Positions 18,101 through 26,456 of a stretch of DNA of 64,000 bases are shown in pieces (positions within the stretch are counted from its first letter, which is position 1; every line of letters begins with the position of its first letter). Below the pieces are notes generated by a model that saw only the letters and a program-made list of their open reading frames with translations, ran no database searches and had not been told where the DNA came from. This DNA is from JAYYZW01 sp965217605 (GTDB lineage: Bacteria; Pseudomonadota; Gammaproteobacteria; Ga0077536): the NCBI GenBank assembly GCA_965217605.1, contig CBDCJB010000004.1, forward strand, positions 124,001 through 188,000, read 5' to 3'. A program made the position numbers and the translations under genes.

Positions 18101-20226
18101 GCGTTGTCGATCGGGGTGCCGTTGAGTGCCGTATCGACGGTATTGATCACCTGGCCGGGCGCGCCGTTGTTCCACATGGCTTCCTCCATCTGATACCAGG
18201 CGAAGAAGGAGAAGTCGGCGTCAAAGGGTTCGGAGAAGGCGAGGAGTCCGGTTTCCTCCCAGATATGCGCGCGCTCGGCGTTCGCATACTGGTCTTCGTC
18301 TTCGGCGATGCGCATGTGCGTGGTGGTCAGATTACAGCGGCGGTGCCAGCCGCCGTCGCCGCCGAAATGGCTCATTTCATGCGCGACGGCCACCGGTGGC
18401 GCCGGATAGACATTGAGAAAAGGTATGCCGAGCACGGCGGGGTTGAAGCAGATGTCATCCCAACCCGACAGCGCGAAACCGTTCAAGAACGAGCGCTGGG
18501 CTTCACCGAAAATGGTAACGCCCGAATTGTCGACGAAGCTGCCGATGAGCCCGGGGTCGATCGCGAGATAAGCGACCGTTTCCGGATTCGTAATGGGTCC
18601 GCCGGCATTAACCTCGGAGCGCTCGAGCGCGATATTGAACGAACTCGTCGTAGTCGAGTTCGATTCGTAAGCAATAGTCAACCACGGTACAGCGGGATCG
18701 GCGGGGGTGTTGGCAACGCCTATGATCTGCGCGATCACGACGGGCGGCGCAGCAAAAGCGCCGCTCAAGTTGACGGTTTGAAACGAATCCAATCCGCCGA
18801 AATTCTGTTGCAGGGCAGTGATCGGGGCTTCGCCGATCTCGATCAGCGTGGCGTCGGGAAAACTGAACAAGCCTTTTTCCACGGCGATGTAGTGCACCGT
18901 GCTCGGGGTGCCGCCCGGCGTGCTCGGTACGCCGCCGCCGGTCGCGCCTTGGGGCTCCACCGCGACCGCGGTGAAACTCGTCGTGCCCGCCACGAGGTCC
19001 GTCGTGACGCTGGTCACGCGGATCGCGGTCGGCTCGGGATTGCTGCTGTCGATCAGAAAAAAGACTGCCGGCGGTTGTTCGTAGAACTGCCGCAAAGTGA
19101 TCGTCGACGGCATGCCGGGAGTGAGCGTGATCGTGTCCGCCTCGATCTTGAAATTGGGCGCGGCGGTCAAAGGCACGAAATTCGAATCGAAAAAGAACGC
19201 CCGCGAAAAAATAACGACGGCTACGCCTTCACGCATCGCTTTACCGCGTTCGCCGTCTCCGCTAACGTCTTCATCAACCACGACCCGCACGCGGGTGGAG
19301 GTCAGATTGCAGCGGCGCAACCAGCCGCCGTCAGACTCCAGCCGCGTCTGCTTGGTCGCCATCACATGTCGGCTCGGCATCGATTTCGAAAAGTTGATGT
19401 TCAGCGACCCGCCGCAGCCGTTGTTCCATCCTAACGGCGCGGGTGCGGCGCCCGACAATACGCGTATCGTTTCGAGCTCGACGAGAACGCTGGCAGCGCC
19501 GTTGGCGCTGAAATCCGCAGCGGTAATGTTCGAGTCGAAGGCCACGTAGCCGACCTGCTCCAGCGCTGCTTCGACGCCGGTTAAAGACCCACCGGAAACT
19601 TCGTGCCGATCGATCGCTACGTCAAAGCGGTCGGTCAGAACGTTATCGACGGTGGCCGTAATGTAAGGCTGGGGCGGGGCTGCAAGTACGTACGCGGGTG
19701 GATTTTCGAACGTCTGCAGCTGTGCGAGGACGACCGGTGGCGCGGCGTACGTGGAAATCACCTGCGTGGTATAAATTCCGCTACAGACCGCCGGGGGATT
19801 ACAAACGACGTTCGAGGTCGAGAGCATGCCCGCGTCTATCGTGATCGTCCTCGATCCCAGGACTTCGTCGACCACCGTCATGCTATGAACACCCGGTTCG
19901 ATCGCGAAGTACTGCACGTCCATGAAGGTGTGAGGCCCGTCTTCGCCCGGACTTTCCACGACGGTGGCTTCGAAATTCGTAACGCTGACGTTTCGGATCC
20001 GTACGACCGTGCTATCTCCTCCCCGATTGGTCGTCAAAATAATTACGATGGGGATGACGTCGTAGGTTTGTTGAAACGAGCGCGTCGTAAAACTGGGGCT
20101 GCCACCCGTGGTCGCGTTGATCCGGAATGAACCGGTTTCCATCTTGAATGCGAAGGCGTCTTGAGCCGGCAAGCCCAGCGCCAGTAGGATGGCCAGAATC
20201 GCAATCGGTGTATTTCGAACGTTCAT
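15151..20226 (-). CDS. mshQ: giant MshQ-like secreted protein (lectin-like repeats, LamG, DUF6701)
   Basis: 1691 residues from the ATG at 20226, chosen because a Sec signal peptide follows directly (ILAILLALGLPAQDAFA). Roughly residues 25-700 contain a duplicated module of about 330 residues: APPVV-[IL]-AQ strands followed by a W-[LH]-RRCNLT motif near residues 302 and 629. A LamG/concanavalin-type domain spans about 735-905 (WYHVTGVYDGAEVRLYVDD). The C-terminal third matches the MshQ/DUF6701 type and ends in ASFGIFPGRNEVIYIREPW. It is probably a cell-surface or pilus-tip adhesin. Odd: mshQ usually ends the locus, while here it comes first. Confidence 0.8.
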   Translation of the reverse strand: MNVRNTPIAILAILLALGLPAQDAFAFKMETGSFRINATTGGSPSFTTRSFQQTYDVIPIVIILTTNRGGDSTVVRIRNVSVTNFEATVVESPGEDGPHTFMDVQYFAIEPGVHSMTVVDEVLGSRTITIDAGMLSTSNVVCNPPAVCSGIYTTQVISTYAAPPVVLAQLQTFENPPAYVLAAPPQPYITATVDNVLTDRFDVAIDRHEVSGGSLTGVEAALEQVGYVAFDSNITAADFSANGAASVLVELETIRVLSGAAPAPLGWNNGCGGSLNINFSKSMPSRHVMATKQTRLESDGGWLRRCNLTSTRVRVVVDEDVSGDGERGKAMREGVAVVIFSRAFFFDSNFVPLTAAPNFKIEADTITLTPGMPSTITLRQFYEQPPAVFFLIDSSNPEPTAIRVTSVTTDLVAGTTSFTAVAVEPQGATGGGVPSTPGGTPSTVHYIAVEKGLFSFPDATLIEIGEAPITALQQNFGGLDSFQTVNLSGAFAAPPVVIAQIIGVANTPADPAVPWLTIAYESNSTTTSSFNIALERSEVNAGGPITNPETVAYLAIDPGLIGSFVDNSGVTIFGEAQRSFLNGFALSGWDDICFNPAVLGIPFLNVYPAPPVAVAHEMSHFGGDGGWHRRCNLTTTHMRIAEDEDQYANAERAHIWEETGLLAFSEPFDADFSFFAWYQMEEAMWNNGAPGQVINTVDTALNGTPIDNAQTAVTTPAFTVGPDSTCRYGTFDGSADLGAIPDGVDIGSSDLALVDQFTVSAWVRAAVNPPAGNNRWVYIQNDRPLNFNDYQFSLRGNPNDRRIQFRVRTSSGNRTVQTANIVVMNTWYHVTGVYDGAEVRLYVDDVLLANSAHSGDFVAFDARRVLNVGKSANAGANYHALNGLVDEVRLYRRALSLDEIKVIRQVTRPCGPAYDHYDIDHVGAGGGFAVTCEAEPVTITSHDAGHVATAPPAGTVMTITATPGDTWAIGSIGNPGSFTDLGGGVAQYVFDGIETQIELLLSQPTPAVVSFGITDTGGRGIGVGEGPNLEFRDVILRFDPVGVQVAGKSETFTMQVIETGGTGACQAATPPPGDVDFAYECFDPATGCTGITNGVIESITISAFDMGTAVPADTVSTLVFDATSTTMFQAQYNDAGLVSLKGSAMVGTPPATVEGATNQFVARPFALYVNIPGNPAAFDASDPNVFTRAGEDFDVQLTPVRWDPNDDNAPMDGVADGHEMGENNPATFADLSDNAVTVNYDTTGLVPDGRALISSYLHRPSDPSAVDPGLTDSGATPLRIGPFTGGTASSPTINFDEVGVIEIDAVQTGDYLGIGGAATADIRGVSGAIGRYIPAYFEVVAASNFDLRNGLAAQPWTCGFTYIGQPFEYLGPPMLTVAARTALGTNAENYSGDAAPGENFFKFTSTLPNRNYTDNTPSAPTATFALETAPAASAISAEQDFDGLFDLTLMGESFRYDKAAAPEIEFEPQLELTVPAADITDADGVCHPGVMTICNTNGPDTSVDYVKSDITTPGVEQRFGRLVVLSAAGSELLALPAPMRVEYFENQGGGTGVFVTNPDDAPDPVTDTCTTLTLATAVRLTGGAGEQDGDTVVPLQGTGGTTQLVDQATGTPPAPDPEFDLGLATLLFEAPTPSGNTGFVDIRIDLSADGMEWLRYDWDGGGTFDDDPTGRASFGIFPGRNEVIYIREPWD

Positions 20227-20321
20227 GACTCGGAGCAGTTTTAGACCAGGCTGAAGTGTCGCGCGGTGACGCCGCTCACAGCTTGAAGATCCGATATGCA
20301 CTCGACTCTGCGCGTTGCCTG

Positions 20322-21323
20322 CTACATGCCCTCAGCAGCCGGATCGCGGGACAGTAAGTTGTGCGCCGCTTCCTGCGGAGACGTCTGGCCGTCTAAAACA
20401 GATGCGACTTCGGACGCTATCGGCATCTCAACGTTGCATTTGTTTGCCATCGCCGTAACGGCTTTCGTGGTGGGTATGCCCTCGACCAGGGCACCGACGC
20501 TGGCGGTCGCTGCCTCGACCGCGCCGAGGCGCGCCAGCTCTAAACCGAAACGCCGGTTGCGCGATTGATCGTCAGTGCAGGTCAGCACCAGATCGCCCAG
20601 ACCCGATAAACCCATAAAGGTCTCCATTCTGCCGCCGCGGGCTACGCCTAATCGCGCGATCTCCGCCAGGCCTCGCGTAATCAGTGCAGCACGCGAATTG
20701 GCACCGAGTTCCAGACCATCTGCTATGCCAGCGGCAATGGCGATGACATTCTTTAATGCACCGCCGACTTCTACCCCGACGACGTCATCAGTGTAATAGG
20801 GTCGAAAGAAAGGCCCGTGCATTGCGTGCACCAGATCGCGGCCGAGACTGGGATCGGTCGCCGCTACCGTGATAGCCGACGGGCTTTTATTTAGCACTTC
20901 GGATGCAAAGTTCGGACCTGACAATTGTGCAAAGGGGATATCCGGAGAATACGCATCGGCGACGATTTCGTGGGCCATCATCTCGGTGTCGATTTCGAAT
21001 CCTTTGCTCGCGCACGCAATAGCCGGCAGATTGGGCACGGCGGCGGCGAGTGCGGTCAATGCATCGCGCATAGCCTGGAACGGCACGACGAGCACGGTGC
21101 AGGAGACCTCGCTGCTATCGTTCAGATCAACCAAGGGCTTGATCCGAGCGTCAAGCTCTAATGCAGGTTCAAATTTGGGATGTCGGCGGGATTTCGCCAA
21201 CGCCTCCATCGTCGGACCATCACTGTCCCACAACAGCGTCTCGCGGCCGGCGCGCGCGAATACACTCGCCAGTGCGGTTCCCCAACTGCCCGCGCCGACC
21301 ACCAGCACCGGTCGCTCTCTCAT
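20322..21323 (-). CDS. gpsA: glycerol-3-phosphate dehydrogenase [NAD(P)+]
   Basis: 333 residues from the ATG at 21323, 19 bases after secB. The frame is open further upstream, but that part is antisense-like and overlaps secB. The N-terminal NAD(P) motif is GAGSWGTALA, followed by ACASKGFE and the catalytic Lys region (EVGGALKNVIAIAAG) and a C-terminal EGIPTT. It makes sn-glycerol-3-phosphate for phospholipid synthesis in the cytoplasm. The order yibN-secB-gpsA is the E. coli order. Confidence 0.95.
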   Translation of the reverse strand: MRERPVLVVGAGSWGTALASVFARAGRETLLWDSDGPTMEALAKSRRHPKFEPALELDARIKPLVDLNDSSEVSCTVLVVPFQAMRDALTALAAAVPNLPAIACASKGFEIDTEMMAHEIVADAYSPDIPFAQLSGPNFASEVLNKSPSAITVAATDPSLGRDLVHAMHGPFFRPYYTDDVVGVEVGGALKNVIAIAAGIADGLELGANSRAALITRGLAEIARLGVARGGRMETFMGLSGLGDLVLTCTDDQSRNRRFGLELARLGAVEAATASVGALVEGIPTTKAVTAMANKCNVEMPIASEVASVLDGQTSPQEAAHNLLSRDPAAEGM

Positions 21324-21342
21324 TTGTTCAACGCAACGCGAC

Positions 21343-21837
21343 TCAGTGCTGCGCTCCCGGTTCGTTTTGTGACGCCTGCCTGCGCTGAAGCTCCTGGGCG
21401 TAAAGCACTTCAAAGTTTACCGGCGCCAGCAGCAACTGCGGGAATCCGCCTTTAACGATGAGATCACAGATCGCCTCGCGAGCGAATGGAAACAAAGTAT
21501 TTGGGCAGGCTGTAGCCAAAATCGCGGGCAGGTGCTCTTCGGGAAAACCGCGAATCGTGAATATTCCCGCTTGCTGCACCTCGACGAGATAGATCGTGCG
21601 GTCGTCCTGTTGAACCTTCACCGTTACCGTCAGTACGACTTCATGATTGTCGGCATCGAGCGCGGTGGTCTTATTGGCGAAATGCACGTCCGCGGAGGGG
21701 TTGAGTTCGCTGCTGAATATGCCCGGCGAGTTCGGCGCCTCAAACGAGATATCCTTCACATAGATTTTTTGAATCGCCAACTGCCCCGTGATCGGTTGCT
21801 CCCCGGCAGCGGGACCTTGCGCGCTTTCTTCAGCCAT
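21343..21837 (-). CDS. secB: protein-export chaperone SecB
   Basis: 164 residues, the usual SecB length. Conserved stretches IQKIYVKDISFEAPNSP, the long beta-sheet region and FPFAREAICDLIVKGGFPQLLLAPVNF are visible. It forms a cytoplasmic tetramer that keeps pre-proteins unfolded and hands them to SecA. An AGGAG lies about 10 bases before the ATG. It is flanked by yibN and gpsA. Confidence 0.97.
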   Translation of the reverse strand: MAEESAQGPAAGEQPITGQLAIQKIYVKDISFEAPNSPGIFSSELNPSADVHFANKTTALDADNHEVVLTVTVKVQQDDRTIYLVEVQQAGIFTIRGFPEEHLPAILATACPNTLFPFAREAICDLIVKGGFPQLLLAPVNFEVLYAQELQRRQASQNEPGAQH

Positions 21838-21849
21838 GTTGAGCGGCTC

Positions 21850-22275
21850 CTATGTCTTGCTTGCTGCGCCGGTCACCGGCAGATTTTCTCCTCGCCAGGC
21901 GCTTAGTCCGCCTTTTAGTGCATGGGTCTGATCGAATCCCATACCTTTCAATTCTTTGACCGCCTGGCTCGACAAGTTGCCGGCGGCGCAATAAACCAGT
22001 AGTGGTTTGTCCTTGTGTTTTTTGAGTTTGTCGGTCGCTTGCTGTATTTCCCCCAGCGGGATGTGTATTGAATTGATGATATGCCCCGATTCGAAATCCG
22101 ATTTCGTGCGAATGTCTATGGTCACCGCGCCATCGTGATTGATCAAATTAACTGCGGCCTGCGGCCCAACACCGCCGACCGACGATACAAGATTGGAAAT
22201 CAGTAAACCGAGCACGGCGAAAAAGCTCGTGACCAATATCCAATGGTTGACGACGAATTCCGAAAGTTGATCCAC
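21850..22275 (-). CDS. yibN: rhodanese-like membrane protein YibN
   Basis: 141 residues from a GTG. A single N-terminal membrane helix (about 12-33) is followed by a rhodanese domain with the active-site loop VYCAAGNLSS (Cys present) and the usual GFDQTHALKGGLSAW tail. E. coli YibN sits in the inner membrane next to secB, and the order is conserved here. A sulfurtransferase or protein-insertion role is known only by homology. It is divergent from gpmI across 87 bases. Confidence 0.88.
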   Translation of the reverse strand: MDQLSEFVVNHWILVTSFFAVLGLLISNLVSSVGGVGPQAAVNLINHDGAVTIDIRTKSDFESGHIINSIHIPLGEIQQATDKLKKHKDKPLLVYCAAGNLSSQAVKELKGMGFDQTHALKGGLSAWRGENLPVTGAASKT

Positions 22276-22362
22276 GCTGAGTGAACGTTGTTGTGAGTCG
22301 TTTCACGGTAAATCCAATGGGCGGCATGATACACTGAACGATCCTTTTTTCTCCTCGAATTG

Positions 22363-23940
22363 ATGGCAACGGTCAAAAATCCCGTCACGTTGATCGTTCT
22401 CGATGGCTGGGGTCACAGCGACGAGACGGCGTACAACGCAATTCACAACGCGAACACTCCGGTTTGGGATCAACTCTGGTCGGAACGGCCACACCTGCTC
22501 ATAAGATGTGCCGGTACCGATGTGGGATTACCCCCTCGCCAGATGGGCAATTCCGAAGTCGGTCATATGCACATGGGCGCGGGCCGGCCCATCGATCAGG
22601 ATCTATTGAAAATTTCCAGGGCCATTGAATCGGGCGCGTTCAGGGTGAATGGCGCGCTGGTCGAGTCGTGTCGATCTGCGGCGCTCAACCGGGGCGCCGT
22701 GCATATCCTTGGGCTCGCGTCACCGGGCGGCGTACACAGCCACGAAGAACACATGCTCGCGCTCATCGATATGGCAATCCTCGAAGGCCCGCGGCAGGTC
22801 CACGTACATGCGTTCCTCGACGGCCGGGATACACCGCCCAAAAGCGCCGCGGCGACGCTTGAACGCATCCACCGTCATTGCGCCAAATGCGGCAATGCCC
22901 GCATCGCTTCGATCGTGGGGCGTTACTACGCGATGGACCGTAATAAACATTGGGAACGCATCGCGCTCGCTTACGACCTCATCGTCTCGGGCCAGGCTGA
23001 TTACCGCGCCGCCGATCCATTGGGCGGCCTAGAATCGGCCTATGCCCGCGGTGAATCGGACGAGTTCGTCAAGGCCACTGTGATCCACGATGCCGAGGCC
23101 AAGAGCCATCGAATCGAAGACGGCGACGTAGTGATCTTCGCCAACTTTCGCGCCGACCGCGCGCGGCAACTGACGTCCGCGATGACGCATCCGGAATTCG
23201 ACTTTTTCGAACGAAAGCGGCGACCTGCACTCGGCGCATTCGTCACACTGACTGATTACGGCGTTCAGTTCGACCTTCCTATCGCCTTCCCGTCGGCGGA
23301 TCTACCGAACACCTTTGGGGCCGTAATCGCGCGCCAGGGCCTGCGACAACTGCGAATCGCGGAAACCGAGAAGTACGCACACGTTACGTTCTTTTTCAAC
23401 GGCGGCGAAGAGCGCGTATTCGAAGGGGAAGATCGCGTACTTATCCCTTCACCTGACGTCGCGACCTATGACCTGATACCGGAGATGAGTGCAGTTGAAG
23501 TCACCGACGCGTTAATCGACGCGCTCACGCAACGCGAATATGACGCGATCGTCTGTAACTACGCGAATGCCGACATGGTGGGCCACACCGGTGATTTCGA
23601 GGCGACGATTAAATGTATCGAAACCCTCGACGAATGCTTGGGTCGTATCGTCGAGGCGGCGCGGGCGAGCAGCGTTGAAATCTTAATCACGGCCGATCAT
23701 GGCAATGCGGAGAAAATACGGTCGGATTCCGAGACAGCCGAAGCGGGCGATCCGCATACGGCGCACACCAGCAATCTCGTTCCTTTCGTTTATGTCGGAA
23801 GAAAAGCTGAAATAGCGTCCAACGGAAACCTCTGCGACATCGCCCCCACGTTACTGTCTTTAATGTCGATCGAAATTCCCGAAGAGATGACGGGAAAGTC
23901 ACTACTGACAATCGTTGATTCAGCGCAGGATGCAGCTTAG
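22363..23940 (+). CDS. gpmI: 2,3-bisphosphoglycerate-independent phosphoglycerate mutase
   Basis: 525 residues from the ATG at 22363; a TTG directly before it is the only alternative. The alkaline-phosphatase fold is clear: LIVLDGWGH near the N-terminus, the catalytic Ser in MGNSEVGHMHMGAG, the phosphate-transfer region with FLDGRDTPPKSA, and the metal ligands near the end (NADMVGHTG, TADHGNAE, HTSNLVPF). It interconverts 3- and 2-phosphoglycerate with Mn2+. The order gpmI-envC-yibQ matches E. coli. Confidence 0.96.
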   Translation: MATVKNPVTLIVLDGWGHSDETAYNAIHNANTPVWDQLWSERPHLLIRCAGTDVGLPPRQMGNSEVGHMHMGAGRPIDQDLLKISRAIESGAFRVNGALVESCRSAALNRGAVHILGLASPGGVHSHEEHMLALIDMAILEGPRQVHVHAFLDGRDTPPKSAAATLERIHRHCAKCGNARIASIVGRYYAMDRNKHWERIALAYDLIVSGQADYRAADPLGGLESAYARGESDEFVKATVIHDAEAKSHRIEDGDVVIFANFRADRARQLTSAMTHPEFDFFERKRRPALGAFVTLTDYGVQFDLPIAFPSADLPNTFGAVIARQGLRQLRIAETEKYAHVTFFFNGGEERVFEGEDRVLIPSPDVATYDLIPEMSAVEVTDALIDALTQREYDAIVCNYANADMVGHTGDFEATIKCIETLDECLGRIVEAARASSVEILITADHGNAEKIRSDSETAEAGDPHTAHTSNLVPFVYVGRKAEIASNGNLCDIAPTLLSLMSIEIPEEMTGKSLLTIVDSAQDAA

Positions 23941-25060
23941 GGCCCAGATTATCGCGGCTCTGATTTTCTCGTTGACGGTTCAGCCGGCGCTGCCGCGTGA
24001 CCACGAAGCAGACCGGTTAGACCGCTTACGTACCGAGATCCAGCAACTCAAGACTACGCTCGAGAGCGATTCCAGCCAGCTCACGTCGGCGCGCGATCAG
24101 ACGTTCGAAATCGAACGCGAAATTACCGTTGAAGTGGCTAAACAGGTGCAATTCGACGAAAGGATAAAGCGTAAAACGCAACGCGTTGATGCGCTCAAAG
24201 TTCAGAAATCGGAAATTGCAGAACGACTAAAACACGGGCGTGAAAGGTTGGCGCGTAACGCCGTTGCGAAATATGCGCTGACGCTGCAACCCAAACTCAA
24301 ATTTCTCCTGAATCAGGATGACAGTCGCAGGCTCAGCCGGAACCTCGCGTATTACGATTACGTATTGCACTCATATGGCCGGGAGGTGCAATCAACGCGC
24401 GCGCAGTTCGATGCGCTGGACCGGACACAGGCTGCGCTCAAGCTCGAAACGAATACGCTGAAGGCGGTGGAGTACGAATCGAGACTTCATGAGGATTCGT
24501 TGCGCTCAGTTCAGAGCGATCAGGCCGAATTGATCGATACCATCAAAGTTCGCATGGAGCACGGTAATAGCCGCTTAGAACAGCTACGTGAAGACGAGAG
24601 GCATCTGCTTGCTCTGATCAATGAACTTGCCGACAAACAACAACTACGCCCACCGGTTTCATCGTTCATCGATCTCAAAGGCGACCTTGACTGGCCCACT
24701 GTCGGCCGGGTGGCGAAGGCCCCCGGCGCGGCTTTGCGAGAAGGTGGCGCACGCTGGTCCGGCGTGCTCATCGAGGCGCAAGCGGGGGCGACGGTAAAAG
24801 CCGTTGCCCGTGGACGTGTGGTCTTCGCCGATTGGTTTCGCAATCTCGGACAACTCGTAATCATCGATCACGGCGGCGGATACATGACACTATATGGCAA
24901 TAATTCCGGGCTGCGCGTAACTCCAGGCGATGACGTCGAACCCGGTGATTTGATCGCGACGGTTGGGCCTGGTGATGGCGAATTACCGCGCGGTTTATAC
25001 TTCGAACTGCGCGCAGCCGGAGAACCTCTCGATCCTCGGAACTGGTGCGTTGCGCGCTAA
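23930..25060 (+). CDS. envC: EnvC-like murein hydrolase activator
   Basis: 376 residues from the ATG at 23930, overlapping gpmI by 11 bases. A signal peptide (IIAALIFSLTVQPALP) is followed by long coiled coils (about 30-235) and a C-terminal LytM/M23 domain (about 255-376). The LytM domain has lost the zinc ligands: where active enzymes have HxxxD it reads REGGARWSGVLIE, as in E. coli EnvC. Such proteins activate AmiA/AmiB amidases at the division site. Expected partner amidases and FtsEX are outside the window. Confidence 0.88.
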   Translation: MQLRAQIIAALIFSLTVQPALPRDHEADRLDRLRTEIQQLKTTLESDSSQLTSARDQTFEIEREITVEVAKQVQFDERIKRKTQRVDALKVQKSEIAERLKHGRERLARNAVAKYALTLQPKLKFLLNQDDSRRLSRNLAYYDYVLHSYGREVQSTRAQFDALDRTQAALKLETNTLKAVEYESRLHEDSLRSVQSDQAELIDTIKVRMEHGNSRLEQLREDERHLLALINELADKQQLRPPVSSFIDLKGDLDWPTVGRVAKAPGAALREGGARWSGVLIEAQAGATVKAVARGRVVFADWFRNLGQLVIIDHGGGYMTLYGNNSGLRVTPGDDVEPGDLIATVGPGDGELPRGLYFELRAAGEPLDPRNWCVAR

Positions 25061-25066
25061 GGAAAA

Positions 25067-26452
25067 ATGAACATGTTTGGGAAATATACGGAAACCGCCA
25101 CCAGGCTTTTCTTCGGCTGGATATTGATTACGGGTATGGCCCAGGCTCAAGAAGCCACGCCCGAACCGGCGGACCCGCCCGCTGCCGCGACGACTGATGC
25201 GAAAACCGATGTAAGCAAATCGAGCGCGCGCGAACCGATCCCCGTAGACGATATTCGCGTGTTGGTCGAAGTTTTTCACAAGATAAAAAAGGACTATGTC
25301 GAATCCATTGCCGATAAGGATCTCATCGAGAATGCGATGCGCGGGATGCTTGCCGGACTCGATCCGCATTCATCGTATCTCGACCAGGATGATTACCTCG
25401 ATCTGCAAGAGGGTACCTCCGGTGAGTTTGGTGGTCTCGGAATTGAGGTGGGTATGGAAGACGGATTCGTAAAGGTCATTGCGCCGATCGACGATACGCC
25501 GGCGCAGCGCGCTGGAATTCAAGCGGGAGACACCATCGTGCGTTTAGACGATACGCCGGTCAAGGGCATGTCACTCAATGACGCCGTCAAGGTCATGCGT
25601 GGAAAACCGGGTTCTGAAATCGTGCTCACGGTCATTCGAGATGGCGAAGAGCGTCCACTTACCATCACTATCGTGCGCGATCTGATCAAAGTGCGTAGCG
25701 TTCGAAGCCGCACGCTGGAGCCCGGTTTTAACTACATTCGAATCTCACAGTTCCAAGCGCGCACCGGCGACGATTTGAGGAAGCACATTCGCGACCTCAA
25801 GTCGGAGACGCCTGACGGTTTGAAAGGGGTGGTGCTGGATTTGCGAAACAACCCAGGGGGCATTCTTGGCGCCGCAGTATCGGTAGCGGATGCGTTCCTC
25901 GAGAAAGGTCGGATCGTGTACACAGAAGGGCGGATAAAGGACGCGCAACTCGAGTTCTCCGCCAAACCGCCCGATCTATTGCACGGTGCGCCACTGGTCG
26001 TATTGGTAAATGAAGGTTCCGCGTCGGCTTCGGAAATCGTGGCTGGTGCGCTACAAGACCGCGGACGCGCAGTCATCATGGGGCGCCCGACATTTGGTAA
26101 GGGCTCGGTCCAGACGATCCTGCCGATGAATAACAAAGCCGCTCTAAAATTGACTACCGCGCGTTACTACACACCCTCGGGCCGCTCGATTCAGGCTGAA
26201 GGGATCTCGCCGGATATCGTTATCGACAAGCTCAAAATATCGACCGCGCAATCTGCATCCACCGATATAGTCAAAGAAGCGAACCTGAATCGACATTTGG
26301 ACAATCCCGAAGAAACGTCCGACGAAGACAAAGAAACAACGACCGAAGACACGGACCAAACGCCCTTGGCTGAGCGAGATTACGAACTCTACGAAGCCTT
26401 GAATCTTCTCAAAGGAATGGATTTGCTACACGCACGCAGCTCCGCTCTTTGA
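25067..26452 (+). CDS. carboxy-terminal processing protease (S41 family, CtpA/CtpB-like)
   Basis: 461 residues with AAGGA a few bases before the ATG. A signal peptide (about 1-27) is followed by a low-complexity Ala/Pro/Thr linker, an N-terminal helical part, a PDZ domain (about 118-205; GGLGIEV) and the S41 catalytic domain. Ser320 in EGSASASEI and Lys345 in TFGKGSVQ are 25 apart, the Prc spacing. The acidic C-terminal tail is probably disordered. It is inserted between envC and the YibQ gene and 4 bases from the latter, so it likely trims periplasmic envelope proteins. Confidence 0.92.
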   Translation: MNMFGKYTETATRLFFGWILITGMAQAQEATPEPADPPAAATTDAKTDVSKSSAREPIPVDDIRVLVEVFHKIKKDYVESIADKDLIENAMRGMLAGLDPHSSYLDQDDYLDLQEGTSGEFGGLGIEVGMEDGFVKVIAPIDDTPAQRAGIQAGDTIVRLDDTPVKGMSLNDAVKVMRGKPGSEIVLTVIRDGEERPLTITIVRDLIKVRSVRSRTLEPGFNYIRISQFQARTGDDLRKHIRDLKSETPDGLKGVVLDLRNNPGGILGAAVSVADAFLEKGRIVYTEGRIKDAQLEFSAKPPDLLHGAPLVVLVNEGSASASEIVAGALQDRGRAVIMGRPTFGKGSVQTILPMNNKAALKLTTARYYTPSGRSIQAEGISPDIVIDKLKISTAQSASTDIVKEANLNRHLDNPEETSDEDKETTTEDTDQTPLAERDYELYEALNLLKGMDLLHARSSAL

Positions 26453-26456
26453 GCAC

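Noticed and set aside
17740..19434. 564-residue open frame on the plus strand opposite mshQ
   Set aside because: It is the antisense shadow of a GC-rich gene: Arg/His/Gly-rich composition, no domain, no ribosome site, and the minus frame has clear domains.
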